Notes under the pieces: generated by a model
What the model was told of the DNA's origin: nothing
Seen by the model: the letters and a program-made list of their open reading frames with translations, nothing else
Database searches by the model: none
Program-made: the position numbers and the translations under genes
Shown here: piece by piece, positions 16,186 to 25,207 of the stretch
Layout of the letters: each line of letters opens with the position of its first letter
How positions within the stretch are numbered: position 1 is the first letter of the stretch
From: Pantoea sp. alder81
GTDB lineage: Bacteria; Pseudomonadota; Gammaproteobacteria; Enterobacterales; Enterobacteriaceae
Direction of reading: 5' to 3'
DNA length: 64,000 bases
Assembly (NCBI RefSeq): GCF_020179835.1
Contig: NZ_JAIUDA010000008.1
Coordinates: 124,001 to 188,000 of the forward strand

Positions 16186-17389
16186 CCGTACCCTGCTGCT
16201 GGGACGCCTGGCACTCAAGGATCTGTGGCACGATCACATCATCTCTTTTTGTATTGCTTCATCTCTGGTGGCGGTGATCGCTCCACTCCTGCTGCTATTC
16301 GGCTTGCGCTTTGGCATCGTCAGCCAATTACAAGATGAGCTCGCCAACGATCCCCGCAACCTTGAAATCAGGATGTTAAGCAGCGGCAATTATGATCCAG
16401 AGTGGATAGCACAGCTGCGCCAACGCCCCGACGTGGGCTTTGCCATTGGGCAGACGCGTTCGCTTAACACCCTTGCCGATCTGCAAGTAGACAGCAGCCA
16501 TTTCATCGAAAATGCCGAAGTGATCCCGACTGATGTCGGCGATCCGCTGTTGGGCAATCTGAAGATTCAGCAGGAAAATGAGGTGGTGTTGACCCAGGAA
16601 GCCGCACGTAAATTGGCGGCTAAAGATGGTGATACCGTGACGCTACGCGTCAGCCGCCAGCTCGATGGCCGCCAGGAATGGGGTCGTAAAAGCCTGGTGG
16701 TCGCTGGCATCTTGCCTGCCACTTATTTCAATCGGGCGGCTTTCTTCACGCAATCTTCCTTACTCCTGCTGCTGGAAAATTTTAGAGACGGTTATGCCAC
16801 CCCGGCACTCGGTGCCACTAGTGGGCAGCCATTGAGTGCCAAACCTCCTCGCTATGCGCGCGCCCGGTTATATGCCAAAAGCATTGATCATGTTGCCAGT
16901 CTGGAGCGCGATCTGCGCGCGCAACGCATCGAAACCTCCAGCCGACTGGCCGATATTGAAAATGTCAAAAGCATCAACCGGGTGCTGGGGCTGATTTTTA
17001 ATATTATTGCCGGCACCGCGCTGATTGGCTGTATTGCCTCTCTCGTCGGATCGTTTATCGCCAACGTCGATCGCAAACGCAAACACATTGCCGTACTACG
17101 GCTTCTGGGCTTCACCGGCCCGGCTGTCGGCGGCTATGTCATTGTGCAGGGTTGCCTACTTAGCCTGCTGGCTTATATAGGCGGCTACGGCATCTATCTA
17201 ATCGCCAGCCAAATATTTAACCGTGCCTTAGCCGGCAGCCAGGCGACTGACCAGATGCTGTGCAAAATAACCCTGACCCATAGCTTGCTGGCCATGCTGA
17301 TGACCGTGGTCGTCGCGCTGGTGGTTGCCAGTATTGGGGCTTATAGGGCCATTAACATAGAACCTGCGCAAAGCCTGCGCGAAGTGTGA
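16148..17389 (+). CDS. FtsX/LolC-like ABC permease
   Basis: A 413-residue protein with the MacB/LolC/FtsX layout: a first transmembrane helix near residues 30-50, a large periplasmic domain (about 55-275), then three helices in the last 130 residues with RKHIAVLRLLGFTGPAVGGYV, a typical FtsX-domain segment. ATG 16148 is chosen; it lies 38 nt inside the ATPase gene, and the frame is open further upstream. It pairs with the preceding ATPase. Members of this class release lipoproteins (LolCDE), drive efflux complexes (MacB) or activate cell wall hydrolases (FtsX). With two coiled-coil lipoproteins and a VWA protein in the same cluster, a mechanotransmission role is the better guess. Confidence 0.82.
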   Translation: MNKPSEEPTLSFNRTLLLGRLALKDLWHDHIISFCIASSLVAVIAPLLLLFGLRFGIVSQLQDELANDPRNLEIRMLSSGNYDPEWIAQLRQRPDVGFAIGQTRSLNTLADLQVDSSHFIENAEVIPTDVGDPLLGNLKIQQENEVVLTQEAARKLAAKDGDTVTLRVSRQLDGRQEWGRKSLVVAGILPATYFNRAAFFTQSSLLLLLENFRDGYATPALGATSGQPLSAKPPRYARARLYAKSIDHVASLERDLRAQRIETSSRLADIENVKSINRVLGLIFNIIAGTALIGCIASLVGSFIANVDRKRKHIAVLRLLGFTGPAVGGYVIVQGCLLSLLAYIGGYGIYLIASQIFNRALAGSQATDQMLCKITLTHSLLAMLMTVVVALVVASIGAYRAINIEPAQSLREV

Positions 17390-17424
17390 TTATTTAATTC
17401 ATCGATGATTAGCGGAGACTTTTC

Positions 17425-19011
17425 GTGACCTTAACGCCTGCTTCACTGCCCTACTGGTTAGTTTTTGGCCTGCTCGCCAATGTCTCTTCTGCTCTGGCAG
17501 AGCCGTGGACAGAAAATACCTGGAATCCCAAACCGGATGGCGAAGATATCGTCTTGCCGATGCCCTGCGAAGGCTCGATGGTGTTCCGTCGGGTAGAAAT
17601 TCCGATGGCGGGTCCGCTTGATGACCTGCCGATTACCCTCGGCCAGGACAGTGGTGATTGGGGCGTGATTGAACACAGCTATCCCACCTTCATTGCTGGT
17701 AGCTTCACGGAGAAGAAAGCGAAAGGCCGCTATTACCTGATGGCGAAATATGAACTGACGACGTTGCAATATCAGGCGTTAACAGAAGGCACTTGCCCTA
17801 CCCCTTCACGCAAACTCAGTTTACCCGTCACGGGAATCAGTTGGTTCGATGCCGTCAGTACCGCCGATAAATACAATCAGTGGTTGCGTACTCATGCGAT
17901 GGATAAGCTACCCCAAGAGGATGGTGATGCCGGATTCTTGCGTCTGCCAACTGAAGTTGAGTGGGAGTTTGCGGCACGCGGTGGCCTGAAAGTGAATAGC
18001 GCCGAATTCCGCGATCAGCACTACCCGATGGACGACATGAAGAACTATGAGTGGTATTCCGGTGCGCAGTCTTCGAATGGCAGAGCACAGCTCATTGGAT
18101 TATTGCAGCCCAATCCGCTGGGTTTATATGACATGTTGGGCAACGTGTCAGAGATGATGTTCAATCCGTTTTATCTCAACAAGCTCAATCGCCTGCATGG
18201 CCAGGCCGGGGGCTTCGTGGTGCGGGGTGGAAACTTCCTCTCAGGGCCGACAGAAATTCGCAGCGCCACCCGTAAAGAAGTGAATTACTACGATCAGGCG
18301 ACGCCTTCCATCAGCAAAACGACCGGTATGCGTCTGGTTCTGGTGGCGCCTACCATCACCTCACCAGATAAAGTTAAGCTGCTGGAAAAAAGCTGGGAAA
18401 CCCTTGGCGCGGAAAATCAGGCTAACAATAAGAAAGACGATGAAGCTAAAGACACAGTGAAAGCGCTGGGCAGCCTTGCGTCGAATGTTGACGACGCGGC
18501 GTTAAAACAGAAATTAAAAGACCTGGAAAATCAGCTACGCGCCAGCAATCAAAAACAACAGGAAGAGCGGGATCAGTCTATCCGTGCCAGCCTGAATTTA
18601 GGCTCTTTCCTCTGCACCAAGCTACAGGATGATGGCCGCTTCCTCGATTTCCTAAACCATAACTACGAACTGCTGTGCAAAAACAAAGACGCCAGCGATG
18701 CCAATTGCGCCATTCGCAAAACCAAGCTGGGCGAGCAATCTGACCGACTACAACAGCTCACTGGATATTACGCCAGTAGCCTCGTCGATGCGGCTACTCT
18801 TTATGGAAAAGACGGTCTGCAACACGAAGTCACGGTATTTGATCAAATGCTCACCTTAAACAAACGTCTTTCAGGACTAAAGCCTTTCCTCGCAACCCAT
18901 TGGCAGAATCAGCAGAAGTATCTGGAGAACGGCAAGATTGATACCGCAGGCTGGTTGGATAGCTGCAAAAAGATTAATGCAGCCCCTCAGGCTATTGCTA
19001 AGGAAAAATAG
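17425..19011 (+). CDS. Exported FGE-sulfatase-fold protein lacking the catalytic cysteines
   Basis: A 528-residue protein from GTG 17425, preceded by GGAG 8 nt upstream. A signal peptide ends near SSALA. The FGE-sulfatase (SUMF1) fold covers about residues 70-305, with RLPTEVEWEFAARGG, GLYDMLGNVSEM and FVVRGGNFLSG as clear family blocks. In active formylglycine-generating enzymes this last block carries two copper-binding cysteines (GGSYMC....C in human SUMF1); here the aligned residues are Ser and Ile, so it is probably not a sulfatase activator. A Lys/Gln-rich coiled coil follows (about 330-395), then a helical C-terminal domain with four cysteines. It lies 35 bp after the permease and 8 bp before the next gene. 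Confidence 0.8.
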   Translation: MTLTPASLPYWLVFGLLANVSSALAEPWTENTWNPKPDGEDIVLPMPCEGSMVFRRVEIPMAGPLDDLPITLGQDSGDWGVIEHSYPTFIAGSFTEKKAKGRYYLMAKYELTTLQYQALTEGTCPTPSRKLSLPVTGISWFDAVSTADKYNQWLRTHAMDKLPQEDGDAGFLRLPTEVEWEFAARGGLKVNSAEFRDQHYPMDDMKNYEWYSGAQSSNGRAQLIGLLQPNPLGLYDMLGNVSEMMFNPFYLNKLNRLHGQAGGFVVRGGNFLSGPTEIRSATRKEVNYYDQATPSISKTTGMRLVLVAPTITSPDKVKLLEKSWETLGAENQANNKKDDEAKDTVKALGSLASNVDDAALKQKLKDLENQLRASNQKQQEERDQSIRASLNLGSFLCTKLQDDGRFLDFLNHNYELLCKNKDASDANCAIRKTKLGEQSDRLQQLTGYYASSLVDAATLYGKDGLQHEVTVFDQMLTLNKRLSGLKPFLATHWQNQQKYLENGKIDTAGWLDSCKKINAAPQAIAKEK

Positions 19012-19019
19012 GTAAGAAC

Positions 19020-19463
19020 ATGAAACGGTCAAAGAAGCCTGTTTGGGCAACGCTGCTATTCGTACTGGGCTGGCAGACGACCAGTCTTGCCGAAGAGCAT
19101 CGCTATATCAGTATTCGCAATACCGATAGCGTGTGGGTTCAAGGCGTCTGTTCACTGGTATTCAGGCTAGATAATGGAGGGGCTGGAGAATTTGGCCCAC
19201 TGGAAGTGAATATTGAGCTCAATGACAAAACGGGAAATGTTCTCGAAAAAGGCACATTAAATGTGGCGCCTTTTGGTGACAGTGATGCAACTCGCTCAAT
19301 AGATGCCGCAACAGAATTTGATTGTGAGGCGGTGGAAAAGGCCAGCAATATTCGTATCGTGGAAGTCACGGAAGTTCGCGGCAATAGCACCAAAGTCGCT
19401 TTGCCAGTTACAACCTTTGATCCGCAGTATTATAAGCCATTGAAGATTTCAATCAGTCCGTAG
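19020..19463 (+). CDS. Small exported beta-rich protein, last gene of the Srf cluster
   Basis: A 147-residue protein with a signal peptide (MKRSKKPVWATLLFVLGW..., cleavage near SLA-EE). The mature part alternates short hydrophobic and polar stretches, as in an immunoglobulin or fibronectin-III-like sandwich, and has two cysteines (in VCSLVF and FDCEAVE) that could form one disulfide. It starts 8 bp after the FGE-fold gene, so it is surely in the same transcript. It may be an IrmA-like small secreted protein, but I cannot confirm this without a search. Confidence 0.65.
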   Translation: MKRSKKPVWATLLFVLGWQTTSLAEEHRYISIRNTDSVWVQGVCSLVFRLDNGGAGEFGPLEVNIELNDKTGNVLEKGTLNVAPFGDSDATRSIDAATEFDCEAVEKASNIRIVEVTEVRGNSTKVALPVTTFDPQYYKPLKISISP

Positions 19464-19560
19464 CGTATAGCGAGTTAGTGGGGACAAATTGCTGCCTGTT
19501 GATGCCTTTTATCACCGTGCTATCTTACCCACTCGCTATACCGCAATCGGATCAAGACCA

Positions 19561-20655
19561 ATGGCAAAACAACGTGTAGGAATCGTGTTTGGTGGCAAAT
19601 CGGCCGAGCATGAAGTGTCGTTACAATCAGCGAAAAACATCCTCGAAGCCATCGATAAGAGCAAATACGAGGTGGTGCTGCTGGGCATCGATAAACAGGG
19701 TGAATGGCATCTGAATGATGCTTCCGGCTTCCTGCTGAATGCCGATAACCCGGCGCTGATTGCCCTGAATCGCTCAGGTGAAAACGTCGCGCTGGTGCCG
19801 GGCAGTGCTTCACAGCAGCTGATCACTCGCCAGCAGGCGCAGCCGCTGTCACAGCTGGATGTGATCTTCCCGATCGTGCACGGTACCCTGGGTGAAGATG
19901 GATCGCTGCAGGGCTTGTTGCGCATGGCGAATCTGCCGTTTGTGGGATCGGATGTGCTGGGCTCAGCGGTGAGCATGGACAAAGATTTCACCAAGCGCTT
20001 GCTGCGCGATGCGGGCTTAAAAGTCGCGCCGTGGATCAGCGTGACGCAGGCACAGCGTGCGCGTCTGGATGCGCAAGCCGTTGTCGAACAGTTCGGTCTG
20101 CCACTGTTTATCAAACCGGCTAATCAGGGATCGTCTGTCGGTGTCAGCAAAGTGGATCATATCGACGATCTGGCGGCGGCGCTGGATCTGGCCTTTACCT
20201 TTGATCGCAAAGTACTGATCGAGCAAGGCATCAAAGGCCGCGAAATTGAGTGTGCGGTGCTGGGTAATGATGAACCCGAAGCCAGCCCGTGTGGCGAAGT
20301 GGTGGTGCATGATGCCTTCTATTCGTACGACACCAAATACATCAGCGCCGATGGTGCACAAGTGGTGGTGCCCGCTTCTATCAGCGAAGAACACAGCGAA
20401 GCGATTCGTGCCGTGGCGATTCGCGCATTTCAGGCGCTGGAGTGCTTCGGTATGGCGCGCGTTGATGTGTTCCTGACCGAAAGCGGCGAGATCGTGGTGA
20501 ACGAGGTGAATACTCTGCCGGGCTTTACCAATATCAGTATGTATCCGAAGTTGTGGCAGGCAGCAGGATTGAGCTACAGCGATTTGATTACGCGCTTGAT
20601 TGAGCTGGCACAGCAGCGCCATCAGCAGAGCAGTCAGCTGAAAAGCAGCGTTTAA
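19561..20655 (+). CDS. ddlA: D-alanine--D-alanine ligase A
   Basis: A 364-residue enzyme, the same length as E. coli DdlA and closely matching it from [22 protein letters not shown] onward. It joins two D-alanines using ATP to supply the dipeptide for peptidoglycan precursors. The ATP-grasp features [28 protein letters not shown] and [16 protein letters not shown] are intact. The start is ATG 19561; a longer frame from TTG 19489 would add residues absent in DdlA. It lies 97 bp after the Srf cluster in the same direction, with no clear terminator between, so some readthrough is possible. A REP-like palindrome follows its stop. Confidence 0.95.
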   Translation: MAKQRVGIVFGGKSAEHEVSLQSAKNILEAIDKSKYEVVLLGIDKQGEWHLNDASGFLLNADNPALIALNRSGENVALVPGSASQQLITRQQAQPLSQLDVIFPIVHGTLGEDGSLQGLLRMANLPFVGSDVLGSAVSMDKDFTKRLLRDAGLKVAPWISVTQAQRARLDAQAVVEQFGLPLFIKPANQGSSVGVSKVDHIDDLAAALDLAFTFDRKVLIEQGIKGREIECAVLGNDEPEASPCGEVVVHDAFYSYDTKYISADGAQVVVPASISEEHSEAIRAVAIRAFQALECFGMARVDVFLTESGEIVVNEVNTLPGFTNISMYPKLWQAAGLSYSDLITRLIELAQQRHQQSSQLKSSV

Positions 20656-20668
20656 TCATCGATTTCCT

Positions 20669-20694
20669 GGTGCGCATAAATGCGCACCCTACGA
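20669..20694. repeat. REP-like palindrome (GGTGCGCAT core)
   Basis: GGTGCGCA-TAAA-TGCGCACC is an exact inverted repeat followed by CTACGA. The same element recurs, in either orientation, at 39923-39950, with variants at 39837-39862 and 59519-59635. It lies between the convergent ddlA and diguanylate cyclase genes and may terminate or protect the transcripts. Confidence 0.7.
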
Positions 20695-20750
20695 TGGATA
20701 AACTGGTTGGTCATTGATGGTTGTCGAAACAAATTAGCGTCAGGCAGTTG

Positions 20751-20868
20751 TGAGGTTGTCATCAATGGCGACCGAAAAAATCAGTACCAAGCTATCGTAA
20801 GGTCGCCATTCACGGCGACCAAAACAACCCAGCACCAAGCCATCATGAGGTCGCCACTCATGGCGACC
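20751..20868. repeat. Three-copy palindromic repeat array, 47-48 bp period
   Basis: Three copies of a 23-bp palindromic unit (consensus about TGAGGTCGCCATTCATGGCGACC) begin at 20751, 20798 and 20846. The intervening spacers are alike (AATCAGTACCAAGCTATC against ACCCAGCACCAAGCCATC), so the whole 47-48 bp unit is repeated. Copies 2 and 3 are strong palindromes (GGTCGCC...GGCGACC); copy 1 has diverged in its left arm. It lies at the 3' ends of two convergent genes. Confidence 0.7.
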
Positions 20869-20878
20869 ATCACGCACT

Positions 20879-22303
20879 TCACGCCACGTCATTCACCACG
20901 CTGCGCGGTTCCATCGCCGGAGAGGTTTGGTTACGGCCATTGCGTTTCGAGAGGTAGAGATTTTTATCCGCTGCCGACACCAGACGGTTAATCACGCCTG
21001 GCCATTCCCGCTCACTCTGCGCACTGCCGCGCGCCAGGCCTAAACTGGCGGTTACCGTCACCGTGTTGCCCTGAATCCAGAACTTCTCTTTGACCATTGC
21101 CTGACGTATCGCTTCGGCCAGCTGGTAAAGTTGCAGATGGCTGTAGTCGAACACCACCACCACAAACTCTTCGCCACCAAAGCGACACACCATGCCGCGA
21201 TTGCCCACCACGCGTTGCATGCGGCGTGCAATTTCTTCCAGCACGCCATCACCGGCATCGTGGCCAAAGTTATCGTTGATGGCTTTGAAATAGTCGACAT
21301 CCAGCATCACCACACCCGCTTCGCGCTGTAAGGAGAACGGCTCCTGTTTCAAACTTTCATACAGGCCGGAACGCGACAGCAGTTGGGTGAGGAAATCAAA
21401 GTTAGCGCGTAACGCCAGGCGATGATTGAGCTGACGAATCGCATCCATACTCACCGCCACCAGCAGCGGGCTGAGGGCCACTGTTGCCACGCCCAGTCGC
21501 GCCGAGGTGAGATGGCTGATCGGCAGCAGTGCGTCATCGCCCTGAATATTCATTACGCCGTGGGAAACGAGAACGATCTCAGTGATACCGGTAATCAGGA
21601 TCACCAGGCTTGTAACAGGAATCGGTAACACGATGGCGCACCAGATCAGCGCTGGCACCGGGAAGGTCAGGCTACCTGCCCCGCCAATCAGTGCACCTAC
21701 GGTTAACGACAGCACCACCGCCGCCAGGGGCAGCAGCTTGCCAGGGTGCAGCAGAGTACGCGGCGATACGCTGCGCAGCGGTCGCGCCAGCATCACCGGC
21801 AGCAGCATCAGGGAGGTCGAGAACTGCTCGCTAAACCAGTCGCCCCACGCCACCACAAAGCGCGCATTGAAATCGATATCCTGCGCCCATGCGCCCCAGG
21901 TAGCACAGGCTGCGGCGCCAAGGAAACAGGCCGGGAAGATGCGCATGGCATTGAACACCTGGCTGTTGGCCGAAGGCGGCTGCAGGTGTTTGATCAGCAT
22001 GCTGACCGTTATCAGGGTAAACAGAATATTGGCGAAGTTCACGGTCACCGCAGGCAATGCCCAGCCGGAAAACACCGTGTCGTTAAATATCATCGCAGCA
22101 AAGCACACCAGATAGCTCGAAGTGGTATGCAGGAAAGGATTTCGTACCATTAAACCGGCAATCAGTGCATTCACCGGCCAAAACAGTGAGAACTCCTCGG
22201 GAATGCGCAGATGACTGCCAATAAAGCAGAAGAAAAGCGTAATCAGGAACAGCGAGAGTGCATTCTTTTTTAAATTATTCTCAGCAAACAGCTTAACGCG
22301 CAT
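20879..22303 (-). CDS. Membrane-bound diguanylate cyclase (MASE1-GGDEF)
   Basis: A 474-residue protein. The first 300 residues hold about eight hydrophobic helices of the MASE1 sensory type (start MRVKLFAENNLKKNALSLFL). The GGDEF domain (about 310-465) includes DFLTQLLSRSGLYE, the metal-binding MLDVDYFKAINDNFGHDAGD and the active loop RFGGEEF (GGEEF at about 376-380), so cyclic di-GMP synthesis from two GTP is expected. The RxxD inhibitory site five residues before GGEEF is absent, so product inhibition through it is unlikely. The gene stands alone, convergent with ddlA. The signal sensed is unknown. Confidence 0.9.
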   Translation of the reverse strand: MRVKLFAENNLKKNALSLFLITLFFCFIGSHLRIPEEFSLFWPVNALIAGLMVRNPFLHTTSSYLVCFAAMIFNDTVFSGWALPAVTVNFANILFTLITVSMLIKHLQPPSANSQVFNAMRIFPACFLGAAACATWGAWAQDIDFNARFVVAWGDWFSEQFSTSLMLLPVMLARPLRSVSPRTLLHPGKLLPLAAVVLSLTVGALIGGAGSLTFPVPALIWCAIVLPIPVTSLVILITGITEIVLVSHGVMNIQGDDALLPISHLTSARLGVATVALSPLLVAVSMDAIRQLNHRLALRANFDFLTQLLSRSGLYESLKQEPFSLQREAGVVMLDVDYFKAINDNFGHDAGDGVLEEIARRMQRVVGNRGMVCRFGGEEFVVVVFDYSHLQLYQLAEAIRQAMVKEKFWIQGNTVTVTASLGLARGSAQSEREWPGVINRLVSAADKNLYLSKRNGRNQTSPAMEPRSVVNDVA

Positions 22304-22529
22304 ACGTCTGAACCCTGTAACCTGGAAATCGCTGCCTCTTGCCCACGGGCATCAGCAAGCATTTAACCTGAAATAACTGTGCGATGATTCGGCAATTAAG
22401 CGAGTGTTCGTCATCCTACTCTGCGGCTGGGCAGCACTCAATGAGCCGGATCGGCGAGATGTGAGCGCGCTGGCAGGGTTGAAACCCGAGAAACAAGGAT
22501 GAGAGCTGCTGCAATTATGCCCTGTAAAT

Positions 22530-22563
22530 AAAAAAATCGGATATCCGAGATATCCGATTTTTA
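22530..22563. terminator. Bidirectional terminator downstream of the SulP gene
   Basis: Arms AAATCGGATATC (22534-22545) and GATATCCGATTT (22549-22560) with a 3-nt loop are flanked by A-runs on the left and T-runs on the right, so the structure works on either strand. It lies 38 bp beyond the SulP stop on the minus strand. Confidence 0.85.
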
Positions 22564-22597
22564 CGCTAAAAACCAGTTTTTAAGCAAAGTGTTATTG

Positions 22598-24073
22598 CTA
22601 ATTAACCGCAACCGGCCACTGACTCAGACGAATACCACGATCGCGCGCGTTTTCCCCGAAATCCTGCAGCACCGCTTTGACGTCGGGATCCAGATACTCG
22701 GCATTATCATGATCGACAATCACCGTGCTGTTTTCCGGGATCTCCGCCAGCAAGCCCTGCAGTTTAGGATTATGCATAAAGGTGAGGTTTTGCTGGAAGC
22801 GCAACACATAGTGATCGTCATAGCGGGTAAGCTGCAGCGCATTGCGGTGGCTTTTGTAGATGCTGTAGATAATCTGCGTAGCGATACCGATACCAATCCC
22901 CGCCAGCATGCCAAACACCAGGATGCCACCGATGGTCGCCAGGAACGGCACATACTGCTGAGCCCCCATGCGGAACTGCTCGATGAACAGACGCGGCGTT
23001 GCCAGCTTATAACCGGTATACAGCAAAACGGCGGCCAGGCTGGCCAGCGGGATGGCGTTGAGCAGATCGCTGAACCACAAGCCGCAAATCAGTAACAGCG
23101 CGCCGTGGATGAGAATCGAGAGTTTGGTCTGAGCCCCGACGCTGACGTTCACCGAGCTGCGCACAATCACCGCCGTGATCGGCATCGCACCGAGGAAACC
23201 GGCGGTCAGGTTGCCGATGCCCTGCGCGAACATCTCTTTATTCGGCGAGGGTGCCGGATGCTGCGGACGCAGTTTTTTCAGCGCTTCCTGACTGAGCAGC
23301 GTTTCCAGGCTCGCCACCAGCGCCAGCGTCACGGCAACGACCCAGACAGAAGGATTTTGCCATGCCAGCCAGTCCGGGGTTTCCAGTTCAGCCGCCAGCG
23401 CCGACAGGCTATCAAAGGCCGGTAACGCAATACGCGGCAGCCCTTGCGCCAGGCTCGGGAACAGGCGGTCGCCAAATACCGTCGCCATACAGCCGAGCAG
23501 CACCGCCACCAGCGGCCCCGGTATCCAGCTGAGCAGCTTGACTGATTTCACCATTGGCGTGGTCCACAGCCACAAAATTACCAGGCCGATGCCTGCCACC
23601 CACATCGCACTGGTTGAAAACTGAAACTCACCGTTCACCAGCGATATTAATTCGGCATCGCCTGCGGCACCGAAGGCCACCGGGATCTGCTGCATAATCA
23701 GCAAAATACCAATCGCCGCCAGCATCCCTTTAATCACGCTCCCCGGCACCAGCGAGATAAAGCGACCGGCACGCAGCAAGCCAAGCAGGCATTGCAACAC
23801 GCCCGCCAGAATCAGTGCGGTGAGGAAAGCGGAGAAGCTGCCGAGCGTCTGTATCGAGGCCACCACAATGGTCACCAGACCCGCAGCCGGGCCGCTGACG
23901 GCAAAGCGTGATGGGCTGAGCGATGTGACCAGCAGGCCACCGATCACCCCGGTCAGCAGTCCGGCAAACGGCGGTAAACCGCTGGCCTGCGCGATGCCAA
24001 GGCACAGCGGCAGTGCCACCAAAAACACCACCAGACCGGCGGGAATATCCTGACGCAGCGTGTTCAGATTCAT
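22598..24073 (-). CDS. SulP family anion transporter
   Basis: A 491-residue inner-membrane protein of the SulP/SLC26 family: about 12 hydrophobic segments with the N-terminal block GLVVFLVALPLCLGIAQASGLPP and SPSRFAVSGPAAG, and a short C-terminal tail (about 440-491) reduced in comparison with a full STAS domain. It overlaps the upstream carbonic anhydrase gene by ATGA. SulP-carbonic anhydrase pairs are widespread and are thought to take up bicarbonate (BicA-like) or to exchange it. The substrate here, bicarbonate rather than sulfate, is inferred from that pairing. Confidence 0.9.
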   Translation of the reverse strand: MNLNTLRQDIPAGLVVFLVALPLCLGIAQASGLPPFAGLLTGVIGGLLVTSLSPSRFAVSGPAAGLVTIVVASIQTLGSFSAFLTALILAGVLQCLLGLLRAGRFISLVPGSVIKGMLAAIGILLIMQQIPVAFGAAGDAELISLVNGEFQFSTSAMWVAGIGLVILWLWTTPMVKSVKLLSWIPGPLVAVLLGCMATVFGDRLFPSLAQGLPRIALPAFDSLSALAAELETPDWLAWQNPSVWVVAVTLALVASLETLLSQEALKKLRPQHPAPSPNKEMFAQGIGNLTAGFLGAMPITAVIVRSSVNVSVGAQTKLSILIHGALLLICGLWFSDLLNAIPLASLAAVLLYTGYKLATPRLFIEQFRMGAQQYVPFLATIGGILVFGMLAGIGIGIATQIIYSIYKSHRNALQLTRYDDHYVLRFQQNLTFMHNPKLQGLLAEIPENSTVIVDHDNAEYLDPDVKAVLQDFGENARDRGIRLSQWPVAVN

Positions 24074-24702
24074 GGCACCGATTCCTCTGCTGATTGCTGA
24101 ATGAGTTCTTTCAGATGACCAGACTGCAAGTCATACACGCAGCCAAACACTTCCAGCGCTTGCCCCGCCTGCCAGGCCTGTTGCACCGGTTCGCACACCA
24201 CCAGTTGGGCAAACTGCGCGATCACGTTGGCCTCCACTAAGCGGTTGAGCTTGCTGCTCTCCTCTTCCTCAGCACTGGCGTGATATTCCACCAATCCTTG
24301 TTGCAGGCCACTGCGCAACGCGGCGATGCGTCTTGCCAGCGCCGAATCCTCTTTTGCCAGCGGGCTGGCGGGCAACCCCAGCGCGGCCTGCACCCCGCCG
24401 CAGCCATAATGGCCGCACAGAACAATGCGCTCCACGCCCAGGTAGAAAATCGCGTATTGCAGCACGCTCATCAGGTTATCGTCATCGGGCACCACCATAT
24501 TGGCGATGTTGCGATGCACGAACAGTTCGCCAGGATGCGAGCCGGTCAGCACTTCGGCAGGTACGCGGCTATCGGAACAGCCAATCCACAGCGAATGCGG
24601 TTTTTGTTGATGCAGATATTGTTCGAAATAATCTGGATTACGCTCGCGGCGCTGTAATGCCCAACTGCGATTTTTCGCTAATAAGGGTTTAAGTGTCGTC
24701 AC
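24070..24702 (-). CDS. Beta-class carbonic anhydrase
   Basis: A 210-residue enzyme for CO2/bicarbonate interconversion. The zinc ligands of the beta class are present: Cys42 in WIGCSDSR, and His and Cys in GHYGCGG; Asp44 and Arg46 form the catalytic dyad. The GTG at 24702 is chosen because GAGAAG lies a proper distance upstream and the protein then begins MTTLKPLLAKNRSWA, in the usual alignment; a longer frame reaches 24750 without support. Its stop overlaps the SulP start, so the two are translationally coupled. Confidence 0.92.
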   Translation of the reverse strand: MTTLKPLLAKNRSWALQRRERNPDYFEQYLHQQKPHSLWIGCSDSRVPAEVLTGSHPGELFVHRNIANMVVPDDDNLMSVLQYAIFYLGVERIVLCGHYGCGGVQAALGLPASPLAKEDSALARRIAALRSGLQQGLVEYHASAEEEESSKLNRLVEANVIAQFAQLVVCEPVQQAWQAGQALEVFGCVYDLQSGHLKELIQQSAEESVP

Positions 24703-25207
24703 AATTATCTTCTCTCTACGTCCAGAAATATCGCTTTCAGGCAAAGTCACAGGGTATTAAACGCCGCTAAGACGATCGATGGAGGGTGAAAGCAGAGCTT
24801 CCTCACATAAATTGTTTATAGCTGCTAATGCTTGTGGTTGCACAATCATTATTTCCGCGCACGACAAAATCCTCCGCCCTGTAAAATAAATGTCAGGAAA
24901 TGTCGATAATAAGTAATTTAATGCAAGCCGATGGAATTGATTGAAAAATAAGATTTAATATATAAATCATGAAATTAAATTTAATATTAAATTATGCATC
25001 TGGAATGAATCGACAAAAATATACACACAGTCTTTTCATGCCTTTGCACTAGTATGGTGAATTAAACGATTTGAGCTGAGAAAAATCTTAATTATAAAAT
25101 TTATGAATGGAGTTATTCACTGGGTGAATAGCAGAATGGCGATATTTTTCGCCAATCACTGACTGACAATTAAGCAAGAGATCAGGAAAATAATAAGGAG
25201 AATAATA
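24703..25207. other. AT-rich intergenic region upstream of the carbonic anhydrase
   Basis: About 500 bp, markedly AT-rich between 24880 and 25130. It contains an NtrC-like palindrome (25045-25061), a hairpin TATTCAC/GTGAATA near 25113-25130 and a GGCGA/TTCGCC hairpin near 25138-25153. A 19-codon frame at 25103-25162 lacks a ribosome site and is not supported. The layout resembles a regulated leader feeding the tiny ORF at 25208. Confidence 0.4.
25045..25061. promoter_or_regulatory. NtrC (GlnG)-like binding site
   Basis: TGCACTAGTATGGTGAA matches the NtrC consensus TGCACCA-N3-TGGTGCA at 12 of 14 defined positions. No convincing sigma-54 promoter (GG-N10-GC) was found near it on either strand; TGGCGATATTTTTCGC at 25137-25152 has a spacing one base too long. 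The link to nitrogen control is therefore tentative. Confidence 0.3.

Noticed and set aside
20751-20868. Short CRISPR array
   Set aside because: Only three units, palindromic throughout, with near-identical spacers and no cas genes in the window.
25137-25152. Sigma-54 promoter next to the NtrC-like site
   Set aside because: TGGCGATATTTTTCGC has GG and GC separated by 11 rather than 10 bases, which normally abolishes recognition.
25103-25162. 19-codon frame in the AT-rich region
   Set aside because: No Shine-Dalgarno sequence; the sequence is better explained by two hairpins.
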